Source of the DNA: Geobacteraceae bacterium
Lineage (GTDB): Bacteria; Desulfobacterota; Desulfuromonadia; Geobacterales; Pseudopelobacteraceae
NCBI GenBank assembly: GCA_016720395.1
Contig: JADKKR010000001.1
Coordinates: forward strand, 62,001 to 126,000
Direction of reading: 5' to 3'
DNA: 64,000 nt
The notes beneath the pieces were generated by a model that had not been told where the DNA came from, ran no database searches, and saw only the letters and a program-made list of their open reading frames with translations. Positions 24,439 through 32,482 of the stretch are shown here, one piece after another; within the stretch, counting starts at the first letter, position 1; every line of letters starts with the position of its first letter. Both the position numbers and the translations under genes were made by a program.

Positions 24439-24576
24439 GGTCTCTCACAGAGCACACAGAGTTCACGGAGAACACCATAAAGACGATTCAGTTTATTGGT
24501 CAGACTTTCTTTGTGCCTCGCTTAGAAGCGCCTACTTTTGGCTGTGAGCTTTAGCGAACAAAGTGAGCGGGTGAGA
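24439..24576. repeat. Dispersed intergenic repeat, copy B
   Basis: Same element as 20491-20603: begins GGTCTCTCACAGAGC, contains the identical 49-base core at 24502-24550, and ends near GTGAGA. It fills most of the cobU-cobT gap. A partial related stretch (CCTCTCACAAAGCTCACGAAG) precedes it at 24392. Confidence 0.75.
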
Positions 24577-24609
24577 TAAATGAATTTACAGATTTTACGT
24601 GGAGGAACA

Positions 24610-25659
24610 ATGAACATCGTACAAACCACACTCACCCGCATCAAACCGGTCAACCCCGAACTGCTGGCCCAGGCCCAGGCACGGCTGGACAACAAGACCA
24701 AACCGCTCGGCTCCCTGGGACGTCTTGAGGAATTCGCCCGCCGCGTGGCCGCCATAAGCGGCACAATGACGCCGGATGTCTCCAAAAAGGTCGTCTTTAC
24801 CTTTGCCGGTGATCACGGCATCGTCGAGGAGGGGGTCTCGCTCTTTCCCAAGGAGGTTACCCCGCAGATGGTTTTCAATTTCCTTGCCGGCGGAGCCGGG
24901 GTTAACGTGCTGGCCCGTCATGTCGGCGCTGAAGTCCGGGTCGTGGATGTCGGTGTCGATTTCGACTTTGAGAATGCCGCCGGTATGATCCACCGCAAGG
25001 TCGCCCGCGGCTCCCGCAACTTTGCCAAGGGACCGGCCATGACCCGTGACGAGACGCTGGCCGCCATGCAGGTCGGCATCGAACTGGCTGAACAGTGCAA
25101 GACCGAAGGTATCGGACTGGTCGGCACCGGCGAAATGGGTATCGGCAACACGTCACCATCCTCCGCCATCATCGCAGCCATCTCCGGGATAGCTGTACGG
25201 GATCTCACCCATCGTGGCACCGGCATCAACGATGCGGCCCTGGAGCACAAGATCCGGGTCATTGAGCAGGGCCTGGCCCTGAACAGGCCCGATCCGGCCG
25301 ATCCCCTGGACGTGCTGGCCAAGGTTGGGGGGCTGGAGATCGCCGCCATCGCCGGCCTGGTGCTGGGGTGTGCCGCCAACTCGATCCCGGTGGTGGTCGA
25401 CGGTTTCATCTCCACCGCCGGGGCCTTGATCGCCTCGGAACTGCATCCTTATGTACGCGACTACATCTTTGCCGCCCACCAGTCGGTGGAGATCGGGCAC
25501 CGCTTCATGCTGGAGCGCATCGGAACCCGTCCGATCCTTGATCTCGATCTGAGGTTGGGTGAAGGCACCGGCGCAGCCCTGGCCATGGGCCTGATCGAAG
25601 CGGGAGTCAAGGTGCTGAACGAGATGGCAACCTTCGAACAGGCCGGGGTAAGCAGGTAA
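24610..25659 (+). CDS. cobT: Nicotinate-nucleotide-dimethylbenzimidazole phosphoribosyltransferase CobT
   Basis: 349 aa from the ATG at 24610, which follows GGAGG; an ATG ten codons earlier has no such site. It activates the lower-ligand base as its alpha-ribotide. Family motifs: NKTKPLGSLGRLE, FAGDHGIVEEGVS, GTGEMGIGNTSPSSA and AALAMGLIEAGVK with the catalytic Glu nearby. Homologues accept benzimidazoles other than DMB, which suits the bzaF neighbour. Confidence 0.95.
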   Translation: MNIVQTTLTRIKPVNPELLAQAQARLDNKTKPLGSLGRLEEFARRVAAISGTMTPDVSKKVVFTFAGDHGIVEEGVSLFPKEVTPQMVFNFLAGGAGVNVLARHVGAEVRVVDVGVDFDFENAAGMIHRKVARGSRNFAKGPAMTRDETLAAMQVGIELAEQCKTEGIGLVGTGEMGIGNTSPSSAIIAAISGIAVRDLTHRGTGINDAALEHKIRVIEQGLALNRPDPADPLDVLAKVGGLEIAAIAGLVLGCAANSIPVVVDGFISTAGALIASELHPYVRDYIFAAHQSVEIGHRFMLERIGTRPILDLDLRLGEGTGAALAMGLIEAGVKVLNEMATFEQAGVSR

Positions 25660-25750
25660 AAAGTGATCCGGGATCAGTACCGTTAAATACATTTTTTCAC
25701 TCATCACTCATCACTGATTACTGTTCAATAAATCTCAGTTCCGGAAAAAA

Positions 25751-26491
25751 ATGCGCCTCTACCTGATCGCCATGCAGTTCCTGACCATCATCCCCATCCC
25801 CTTCGACACCCGCTGTCAGAAGGAGGACCTGGGGCGGAGCACGGCCATTTTCCCGCTTGCCGGGCTGTCGATCGGCGGCCTGCTGGTCGGCCTTAACTGG
25901 CTGATTGCCCCCTGGTTGGCTCCTCCATTGACCGCAGCCCTGCTGGTCACGGCCCTGGCCGCGGTCACCGGAGCCCTGCATCTGGACGGCCTGGCCGACG
26001 TCTCTGACGGCCTGGCGGCACGGGGCAGTCGCGAGCGTTTCCTGGCGGTCATGAAAGACTCCAACGTCGGGGCGGTGGGGGCGGTCGCGCTGGTTCTGGG
26101 ACTGGTGCTGAAGTGGCAGGCGCTGCTGGCGATTCCGGCCGGGATCACCTGGCAGGCGCTGCTGCTCTTCCCGACCCTGGGACGCTGTGCTCAGGTAGTG
26201 GCTATGGCCGGGGCGAAACACGCCCGCCAGGATGGTCTCGGTGCAGCCTTCATCCAGGGCATGGCCACCAGACATCTGCTTGTGGCACTGTGCATCACCA
26301 TTGCGACGTGCCTGCTGCTATTGTCCGTCAAGGGCCTGGTCGCCCTGACCGCCGTCTTTGCCGTCACTTTGGTCATCAAGGGCTACTTCCAGAACCGTCT
26401 GGGCGGCCTGACCGGCGACATCATCGGCTGCATCTGCGAAGTCGCTGAAATCCTGGCCTTGATCGTGCTGTCTGGCGGGTATCAGCAGTGA
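25751..26491 (+). CDS. cobS: Adenosylcobinamide-GDP ribazoletransferase CobS
   Basis: 246 aa, several membrane helices. It joins adenosylcobinamide-GDP to alpha-ribazole(-phosphate), finishing the cobamide. QFLTIIPIP at the N-terminus, ALHLDGLADVSDGL (about 76-89) and GGLTGDIIGCICEVAE near the C-terminus are family motifs. The ribosome site is weak (CCGGAAAA). Its stop overlaps the pabBC start (GTGA). Confidence 0.95.
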   Translation: MRLYLIAMQFLTIIPIPFDTRCQKEDLGRSTAIFPLAGLSIGGLLVGLNWLIAPWLAPPLTAALLVTALAAVTGALHLDGLADVSDGLAARGSRERFLAVMKDSNVGAVGAVALVLGLVLKWQALLAIPAGITWQALLLFPTLGRCAQVVAMAGAKHARQDGLGAAFIQGMATRHLLVALCITIATCLLLLSVKGLVALTAVFAVTLVIKGYFQNRLGGLTGDIIGCICEVAEILALIVLSGGYQQ

Positions 26492-28287
26492 CCGTGCAAC
26501 GGCAGGCAGGACCGGATCAGCCGGACGTACTTCTGGAGTCATTCGCAGGCGACGCGAGCTCCCGATCCTATCGCTTCAGCGGCTGTGAGGCCGTCATCCG
26601 CGCGGATGCCCCTGACCAGGTTGCGGCTGCCTTTGCAGAGATTGAACGGGCCGTGGCCCGTGGCAGGCACGCCGCCGGTTTCGTCTCCTACGAAGCCGCC
26701 GCCGGGCTGAATCCGGATCTGGCCGTTACCGGTAAAACTGAACTGCCGCTGGTCTGGTTCGGCATCTTTGCCGAGCGGCGGGATTGCTCCGGAGAAGAGA
26801 CCGGCCTCACGACCGGCAACTGCCTGGTTTCTCCGCCCGAACTTGCGATCAGTGACGGCGATTACATGCGTGCGGTTGGCAGCATCCGAGATGCCATCGC
26901 ACGTGGCGAGACCTATCAGGTCAACTTCACAACCAGACAGCTCTTCAGCGTCAGCGGCGATCCCTTCATACTCTATCGCAGGATGTGCCGCAACCAGCAG
27001 GCCCCCTTCTGCGCCTGGATCGATATCGGCTCGCACCGGATTATCTCGGCCTCGCCGGAGCTGTTTTTCACGTTGAACGATGGCCGGTTGATGATGAAGC
27101 CGATGAAAGGCACGGCACCACGCAAGCCGCGGGCAGACGATGATCGGAACCAGCGGGCGCTGCTGGCCACCAGCACCAAGGACCGGGCCGAGAACCTGAT
27201 GATCGTCGACCTGGTGCGTAACGATCTTGCCCGGATTGCCGAAACCGGCAGCGTCGCGGTGCCGGCGCTCTTTCAGGTGGAAACCTACCCGACCGTTCAC
27301 CAGCTGACCTCCACGGTCACCGCCCGTGTCAGGCCAGAGGTCGGGCTGACTGATATCTTCCGGGCGCTGTTCCCCTGCGGCTCGATCACCGGGGCTCCCA
27401 AGCGGCGCACCATGGAGATCATCCGCGAACTTGAAATCCAACCGCGCGGGGTCTACTGCGGCGCCATCGGTTATGTCTCGCCCGGCCGGGAAGCGGTCTT
27501 CAGCGTGGCCATCCGCACCGTCGTGGTGGACACAGCCACGGGAGCGGCCGAGATCGGCATCGGCAGCGGCATCACCTGGGGCTCGGACACTGCCGGCGAG
27601 CTTCGCGAATGCCTCGACAAAAGCGCGTTCTTATTCAGAGACAGCAAACCATTCTGGCTGATCGAATCCCTGCGTTTCGACCGCCGGGGTTACCTGCTTC
27701 TCGACCGGCACCTGCAGAGACTGGCCGGTTCAGCAGACTATTTCGGATTCTGCCTCGACACTGACGTCCTGCGTAGTCGGCTTCACGATCTGGGACAGGG
27801 ATTATCCGGTGTCCATAAGGTCCGTCTCCTGCTTGCCGCTGACGGGGGAATCACACTCGAATCCCAGGCACTCTTGCCGGCGGTCAAAGCTGAGTCACCT
27901 GCCATCATAGCGATATCACCACAGCAGGTTTCTTCGTCCGATCCCTTCCTGTACCACAAGACGACTCGGCGCAGCCTGTATGACGAGCAGCTCCGGGCCC
28001 ACCCGGGGTGCTACGACATCATCTTCCTTAACGAGAGGAACGAGGTCACCGAAGGCAGCTACACAACCATCGTCATCTCACTCAATGGAGAGCTGCTGAC
28101 ACCGGCACTGGACTGCGGACTGCTGCCGGGGGTGCTGCGGGAGGAACTGCTGGAGGTCGGTGCCATAAGCGAGGCGGTCTTGACGCTGGACGATCTGAAG
28201 GCTGCTGAGACGATCTGGCTGATCAACTCGGTTCGCGGTTGGCGGGAATGCCGTATTCAAAACATCAAGGAGAACCACCCATGCTGA
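26488..28287 (+). CDS. pabB: Fused aminodeoxychorismate synthase component I and aminodeoxychorismate lyase (PabB-PabC)
   Basis: 599 aa. Residues about 1-385 are PabB: GETYQVNFTTRQ, KPMKGTAPR, DLVRNDLARI, FPCGSITGAPK and GIGSGITWGSD. Residues about 390-590 are a PabC/class IV aminotransferase-like lyase with LIESLRFDRRGY, HLQRL and NEVTEGSYTTI. Together they turn chorismate plus ammonia into p-aminobenzoate for folate; the glutaminase PabA is not here. GTG start overlaps the cobS stop, and its end overlaps the next start by a few bases, so it is locked into the cobamide operon. Confidence 0.93.
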   Translation: MTVQRQAGPDQPDVLLESFAGDASSRSYRFSGCEAVIRADAPDQVAAAFAEIERAVARGRHAAGFVSYEAAAGLNPDLAVTGKTELPLVWFGIFAERRDCSGEETGLTTGNCLVSPPELAISDGDYMRAVGSIRDAIARGETYQVNFTTRQLFSVSGDPFILYRRMCRNQQAPFCAWIDIGSHRIISASPELFFTLNDGRLMMKPMKGTAPRKPRADDDRNQRALLATSTKDRAENLMIVDLVRNDLARIAETGSVAVPALFQVETYPTVHQLTSTVTARVRPEVGLTDIFRALFPCGSITGAPKRRTMEIIRELEIQPRGVYCGAIGYVSPGREAVFSVAIRTVVVDTATGAAEIGIGSGITWGSDTAGELRECLDKSAFLFRDSKPFWLIESLRFDRRGYLLLDRHLQRLAGSADYFGFCLDTDVLRSRLHDLGQGLSGVHKVRLLLAADGGITLESQALLPAVKAESPAIIAISPQQVSSSDPFLYHKTTRRSLYDEQLRAHPGCYDIIFLNERNEVTEGSYTTIVISLNGELLTPALDCGLLPGVLREELLEVGAISEAVLTLDDLKAAETIWLINSVRGWRECRIQNIKENHPC

Positions 28288-29591
28288 CCCAGATCGAATC
28301 CGCCCGTCAGGGCATCATCACCCCCCAGATGCTGACTGTTGCCACAAACGAGCAACTTGAGGTCGAATATATCCGCCGCATGGTGGCCGAAGGCCGGATC
28401 GTGATCCCCTGGAACCACAGCCGCAAGCCGTCACGCGTCGCCGGCATCGGCAAGGGACTGAGCACCAAGGTCAACGCCTCCATCGGCACATCCTCGGACA
28501 TTGTCGATTACGAGGCCGAGGTCAGAAAAGCATTGGCGGCCCAGGAATCGGGTGCCGACACCCTGATGGAACTCTCCGTGGGTGGCGACCTGGACCGGGT
28601 CCGGCGCGAGGTGATCGCCGCCGTGGATCTGCCGGTGGGCAATGTACCGCTCTACCAGGCCTTCTGCGAGGCGGCCCGCAAGTACGGCGACCCCAACAGG
28701 CTGGACGAGGAAATGCTCTTCGACCTGATCGAGCAGCAGTGCGCGGACGGCATGGCCTTCATGGCCGTACACTGCGGCATCAACCTCTGCACGGTCGAGC
28801 GTCTGCGCAAGCAGGGCTACCGTTACGGTGGACTGGTAAGCAAAGGCGGGGTCTCCATGGTGGCCTGGATGATCGCCAACAATCGCGAAAACCCCTTGTA
28901 TGAAAAATTCGACAGAGTGGTCTCAATCCTCAAGAAGTACGACACCGTGCTCTCCCTGGGCAATGGGTTGCGGGCCGGCGCAATCCACGACTCCTCGGAC
29001 CGGGCCCAGATCCAGGAACTGCTCTTCAACTGCGAACTGGCCGAACTCGGACGCGAAATGGGCTGCCAGATGCTGGTAGAGGGGCCGGGGCATGTGCCTC
29101 TGGACGAGATCGAGGGCAACATCCAGCTGCAGAAGCGCATGAGCGGCGGGGCGCCCTATTACATGCTCGGCCCGATCACCACCGACGTGGCCCCCGGTTT
29201 CGACCACATCACCGCTGCCATCGGTGCGGCCCAGTCCAGCCGCTTCGGGGCAGACCTGATCTGCTACATCACCCCGGCCGAGCATCTGGCCCTGCCCAAC
29301 GAGGAAGATGTGCGCATGGGGGTCAAGGCGGCCAGGATCGCGGCCTACATCGGCGACATGAACAAGTACCCGGAGAAGGGGCGCGAGCGCGACAAGCAGA
29401 TGTCCAAGGCGCGCCGCGACCTGGACTGGGAGAAGCAGTTCCAGCTGGCGCTCTATCCGGAGGATGCCCGTGCCATCCGCGCCAGCCGCACCCCGGAAGA
29501 CGAGGATACCTGTACCATGTGCGGCGACTTCTGCGCCTCGCGCGGGGCGGGCAAACTTTTTGCGGGAGATCTCAGGGGAGACAAGATATAA
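28281..29591 (+). CDS. bzaF: ThiC-family radical SAM enzyme, probably 5-hydroxybenzimidazole synthase BzaF
   Basis: 436 aa from the ATG at 28281 (AGGAG upstream, 7 bp overlap with pabBC). ThiC-superfamily core motifs are plain: VEGPGHVPLDEI, ITTDVAPGFDHITAAIG and TPAEHLALPN. The cluster motif near the C-terminus is C411-x2-C414-x3-C418, one residue shorter than the C-x2-C-x4-C of typical ThiC. It sits between cobT-cobS and cobC under a B12 riboswitch, with no TPP riboswitch or thi genes. BzaF makes 5-hydroxybenzimidazole from aminoimidazole ribotide and is known from related bacteria. A true thiamin ThiC is the alternative. Confidence 0.72.
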   Translation: MLTQIESARQGIITPQMLTVATNEQLEVEYIRRMVAEGRIVIPWNHSRKPSRVAGIGKGLSTKVNASIGTSSDIVDYEAEVRKALAAQESGADTLMELSVGGDLDRVRREVIAAVDLPVGNVPLYQAFCEAARKYGDPNRLDEEMLFDLIEQQCADGMAFMAVHCGINLCTVERLRKQGYRYGGLVSKGGVSMVAWMIANNRENPLYEKFDRVVSILKKYDTVLSLGNGLRAGAIHDSSDRAQIQELLFNCELAELGREMGCQMLVEGPGHVPLDEIEGNIQLQKRMSGGAPYYMLGPITTDVAPGFDHITAAIGAAQSSRFGADLICYITPAEHLALPNEEDVRMGVKAARIAAYIGDMNKYPEKGRERDKQMSKARRDLDWEKQFQLALYPEDARAIRASRTPEDEDTCTMCGDFCASRGAGKLFAGDLRGDKI

Positions 29592-29613
29592 TAGGATGAA
29601 ACAGAGGAAATTC

Positions 29614-30222
29614 ATGACACCGCATACCCGCATTCATCTCATCCGCCACGGACAGGTAGCAGGATACGACCAGCCCCGCTACAACGGGCAGACCGACGTG
29701 GCCCTGACCGATCTGGGCGTCGAGCAGTACCATCGACTCAGGGAACGTCTGGCGGACTCCCCGATCTCGGCATGCTACACCAGCGACCTGACCCGCTGTG
29801 TTATTGGTGCGCAGATCATCTGCGAACAGTTCGGTATCGAACCGGTCAGACGCAGCGAGTTGCGCGAGCTTAACATCGGAGTCTGGGAGGGGTTGACCTG
29901 GCAGGAGATCCAGTCCAACTGGCCGGAGGAATGGCAGGCGCGGCTGGCCGACCTGGTCAACTACCGGGTACCGCAAGGGGAGAATCTGCTCGACGTGCAG
30001 ACACGGGTCATGCCGGTGGTCAGGGAGATCGTTGAACGTCACAAGGGGCAGGAAGTCCTGGTGGTGGGGCATGGCGGGGTCAATCGTGTTGTACTGCTGA
30101 ATGCCATCGGTGCTCCGCTGGCCGGGATGTTCAACATAGAACAGAACTATGGCTGCTACAATATCATCGACTATTATGGCGATGGCCGGGCGACAGTAAA
30201 GTTATTGAACAGTCAGGAGTAA
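29614..30222 (+). CDS. cobC: Alpha-ribazole phosphatase-like histidine phosphatase CobC
   Basis: 202 aa from the ATG at 29614, which follows AGAGGAA; earlier ATGs lack a ribosome site. The catalytic LIRHGQ is at residues 9-14, YTSDLTRC and LRELNIGVWEGLTWQEI follow, and the second His is in VVGHGGVNR. In this operon removal of the phosphate from alpha-ribazole phosphate or cobamide phosphate is the natural role. Phosphoglycerate mutase-like activity is less likely. Confidence 0.88.
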   Translation: MTPHTRIHLIRHGQVAGYDQPRYNGQTDVALTDLGVEQYHRLRERLADSPISACYTSDLTRCVIGAQIICEQFGIEPVRRSELRELNIGVWEGLTWQEIQSNWPEEWQARLADLVNYRVPQGENLLDVQTRVMPVVREIVERHKGQEVLVVGHGGVNRVVLLNAIGAPLAGMFNIEQNYGCYNIIDYYGDGRATVKLLNSQE

Positions 30223-30225
30223 ACA

Positions 30226-30546
30226 ATGGCAGGCAGATCGAGAGGCCCCAGAACCGTAGCACTTCCCAGCGCCGCAGATGCCGCCGCCCTGGTTACCAGA
30301 ATGCGCGGTGAGGTGGAGAGCAACAGCAACTACCGGACGAAATCCCTGAAGATTCACGGACCGGTCTGTGCCAAGTGCGGGCGTGAGTTCGATCAGTCCA
30401 GCATCAACCTCCTGACCGTCCACCACAAGGACGGCAACCACCACAACAACCCGCCCGACGGGTCAAACTGGGAAAACCTCTGCAGCCACTGCCATGACGA
30501 CGAGCATTCGCGTGGCGTCCTGGGTGAGTACCTTTCCAGGTCGTGA
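30226..30546 (+). CDS. yajD: YajD-type HNH nuclease domain protein
   Basis: 106 aa. The HNH core has CAKCGREF, LTVHHKDGNHHNN and NLCSHCHDDEH, giving paired Cys for zinc and the His-Asn-His catalytic set. YajD-like proteins are small and common, with no settled role. AGGAG lies in the end of cobC and the gap is 3 bases, so it is likely read with the cob operon by position only. Confidence 0.85.
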   Translation: MAGRSRGPRTVALPSAADAAALVTRMRGEVESNSNYRTKSLKIHGPVCAKCGREFDQSSINLLTVHHKDGNHHNNPPDGSNWENLCSHCHDDEHSRGVLGEYLSRS

Positions 30547-30549
30547 GGA

Positions 30550-31305
30550 CTACTTGATGTTCAGGTAGATCAGACGCCCCACCAGCACCAGCACCATCGA
30601 GATGAACACCGGCCTGATGAAGGCGGTACCGCGGGTTATGACCAGCCTTGACCCGACCCGGGCCCCCAGAAACTGGCCGCCCCCCATCACCAGTCCTTCC
30701 AGGAACCGGACCTGGCCGGCTGAAAGGAAAAAGAGCAGCGCCACGAAGTTGCTGGTGAAGTTCATGACCTTGGTGGTGGCGGTGGCCCGCATCATGGAAC
30801 AGCCCAGCAGCATCATCAGCGCCATGGTCCAGAACGAACCGGTACCCGGTCCGAAGAAACCGTCATAAAATCCGATCGACAGACCGAACAGCAGGTAGAA
30901 CGGCATCGGATTCATCCGGGCATGGGAATCCTCCGCTCCCAGTCGGGGTGAACAGAGGGTATAGACCGCTATAGCGGCCAGCAGCCAGGGGATCAGCTGT
31001 TTGAGGAGTGTTGCATCCAGCAGCTGCACCGCCCAGACACCGAGGGCTGCCCCGATAGCGGTCCAGAGAATACCGTACCAGCAGTCGCCCAACTTGACGC
31101 TACCCGCCCGCACAAAATGAAGCATGGCACTGCCCGAGCCAAAGGAGGCCTGGAGTTTGTTAGTGCCCAGGGCGACCTGCGGCGGCAGTCCGATGCCCAT
31201 CAATACCGGGACGGTGATCAGGCCACCGCCGCCGGCAATCGAGTCAATCAGACCGGCCGCAAACCCCGCACAGAACAGGAGCGGGAGCAGGAGTTCAGGC
31301 GCCAC
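30550..31305 (-). CDS. TauE/SafE-family membrane transporter (TSUP, YfcA-like)
   Basis: 251 aa with about eight helices. The family N-terminus GLIDSIAGGGGLITVPVLM and the repeated mid-protein GFYDGFFGPGTGSFW are plain. TSUP proteins export sulfite, sulfoacetate or other organosulfur anions; the substrate here is unknown. It converges on the HNH gene with 3 bases between. Simple TCATCCC repeats lie just upstream at 31314-31337. Confidence 0.9.
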   Translation of the reverse strand: MAPELLLPLLFCAGFAAGLIDSIAGGGGLITVPVLMGIGLPPQVALGTNKLQASFGSGSAMLHFVRAGSVKLGDCWYGILWTAIGAALGVWAVQLLDATLLKQLIPWLLAAIAVYTLCSPRLGAEDSHARMNPMPFYLLFGLSIGFYDGFFGPGTGSFWTMALMMLLGCSMMRATATTKVMNFTSNFVALLFFLSAGQVRFLEGLVMGGGQFLGARVGSRLVITRGTAFIRPVFISMVLVLVGRLIYLNIK

Positions 31306-31342
31306 AGCTTTTCATCCCTCATCCCTCATCCCTCATCACACC

Positions 31343-31717
31343 TTACGCCTGTCCGGCCGCCGGGGCATTTTCAAAAGCGGTCCGCGCCTTGCTCAGTTCT
31401 TCAACCTCGCGCAGTTTTTCTCCCATCCAGGCGTGAAATACGCGGGCATTCTCGTAGCTCATCACGACACCGGTATCGATAAAACGAACCATGCTCTGGG
31501 CCAGGTCTTTCGGTTCTGCGCCGGTCTCCCTGCCGATGGCCCCCTCCGGGGTGATTTCGTGGCTGATGGCCTCAGGCAGCGGCTGACGTTCAAGGTAGAA
31601 ATTGATTACCATCTCCCCGCGGGGCGAGAAACCGCCCTGGGCACCATTGACGTAGGTCGGGTTGTAGCCGTAGTTGAAGACATACTTGAAGGTTATTTCC
31701 GGTTTCTTCTGGCTCAT
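31343..31717 (-). CDS. Conserved hypothetical protein, DUF3467-like
   Basis: 124 aa from the ATG at 31717 (AGGAG upstream; the frame runs open to 31813 without a start signal). No membrane segment. The pattern YVNGAQGGFSPRGEMVINFY, then TGVVMSYENARVFHAWMGE and a charged helix, recalls small DUF3467 proteins, but this is a weak match from memory. A run rich in Glu/Pro lies between. Function unknown. It follows the TauE gene region on the same strand and is probably its own unit. Confidence 0.6.
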   Translation of the reverse strand: MSQKKPEITFKYVFNYGYNPTYVNGAQGGFSPRGEMVINFYLERQPLPEAISHEITPEGAIGRETGAEPKDLAQSMVRFIDTGVVMSYENARVFHAWMGEKLREVEELSKARTAFENAPAAGQA

Positions 31718-31806
31718 CTGTCTGTTCTCCTGTTGTGGGTAATTGTCTCTCTCACTTATCACATTCCATGGCAATGGTGAAAATAAAAACACGGGGGCAC
31801 TTCGTA

Positions 31807-31835
31807 TTGACAAGACCTGATACTCCTGCTAGAAA
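31807..31835 (+). promoter_or_regulatory. Promoter of the ComEA-like gene
   Basis: TTGACA at 31807-31812, 17-nt spacer, TAGAAA at 31830-31835. A tandem 10-bp repeat AGAAATCCAT spans 31831-31850 around the predicted start point. Confidence 0.5.
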
Positions 31836-31866
31836 TCCATAGAAATCCATTTCAGGAGGTAGTTCC

Positions 31867-32343
31867 ATGAAGACTAGCTGCTTCAGAATCGCACTGACCA
31901 CCGCCTCTCTGCTGCTGGCCGCCAACCTTGCATTTGCCGTGGAAGTGAAAGTCGCCACACCGGATGTCAAGGGTGCCGCCAAAGCGACCGGCGACAGTGC
32001 CAAAGCCGCTGCTGACAGCGCCAAGACCGGCGCAAAGGGTGTCGTCGCTGACACGAAGGCGTCTGCTGCCGCCACCAAGGACGCTGCCAAAGGAACCGCA
32101 GCAGATACCAAGGCTGCTGCAAAAGCCAAACTCGTCGACATAAACACCGCCACTGAGGCCGAAATGAAAGCCGTCCCCGGTATCGGTGACGCCTATGCCG
32201 CCAAGATTATCGCCGGCCGCCCGTATGCCAAGAAGGACCAGCTCAAATCCCGTAACATCCTCCCGGCTCCGGTCTATGAGAAGACAAAAGACCTGATCAT
32301 AGCCAAGCAGCCACCCAAACCGGCTGCCGCCAAGAAAAAATAA
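31867..32343 (+). CDS. Secreted ComEA-like helix-hairpin-helix protein with Ala/Lys-rich region
   Basis: 158 aa. A signal peptide (about 1-24, ending NLAFA) is followed by some 55 residues of Ala/Lys/Asp repeats (DSAKAAADSAKTGAK and similar), which look like LEA or histone-H1 tails. A helix-hairpin-helix domain (about 88-145) follows: VDINTATEAEMKAVPGIGDAYAAKII. ComEA uses such a domain to bind DNA outside the inner membrane. A Lys/Ala/Pro tail ends the protein. AGGAGG precedes the ATG; a terminator follows. Confidence 0.82.
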   Translation: MKTSCFRIALTTASLLLAANLAFAVEVKVATPDVKGAAKATGDSAKAAADSAKTGAKGVVADTKASAAATKDAAKGTAADTKAAAKAKLVDINTATEAEMKAVPGIGDAYAAKIIAGRPYAKKDQLKSRNILPAPVYEKTKDLIIAKQPPKPAAAKKK

Positions 32344-32364
32344 GCAACTCTTCCATCCATTATG

Positions 32365-32396
32365 AAAAGGGCATCCGCACGGTGGGTGCCCTTTTC
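32365..32396 (+). terminator. Rho-independent terminator of the ComEA-like gene
   Basis: Stem AAAAGGGCA/TGCCCTTTT with a 14-base loop and a short T-rich end. Confidence 0.75.
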
Positions 32397-32423
32397 GTTT
32401 GTGGCGCATCACCTTGAATTACC

Positions 32424-32452
32424 TTGACTTTCGATAGCAACCGCTTTATTTT
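32424..32452 (+). promoter_or_regulatory. Promoter of hpnJ
   Basis: TTGACT at 32424-32429, 17-nt spacer, TATTTT at 32447-32452, about 30 bp before the hpnJ start. Confidence 0.5.
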
Positions 32453-32482
32453 TATTGTTTTAACAGCAGATAAGGAGTCGTA

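Noticed and set aside
28239..28281. Earlier start for the ThiC-family gene at 28239
   Set aside because: It lies inside pabBC with no ribosome site, while the ATG at 28281 follows AGGAG.
31300..31340. Short TCATCCC tandem repeat as a CRISPR or regulatory array
   Set aside because: Only three to four 7-base units with no spacers; simple low-complexity sequence.
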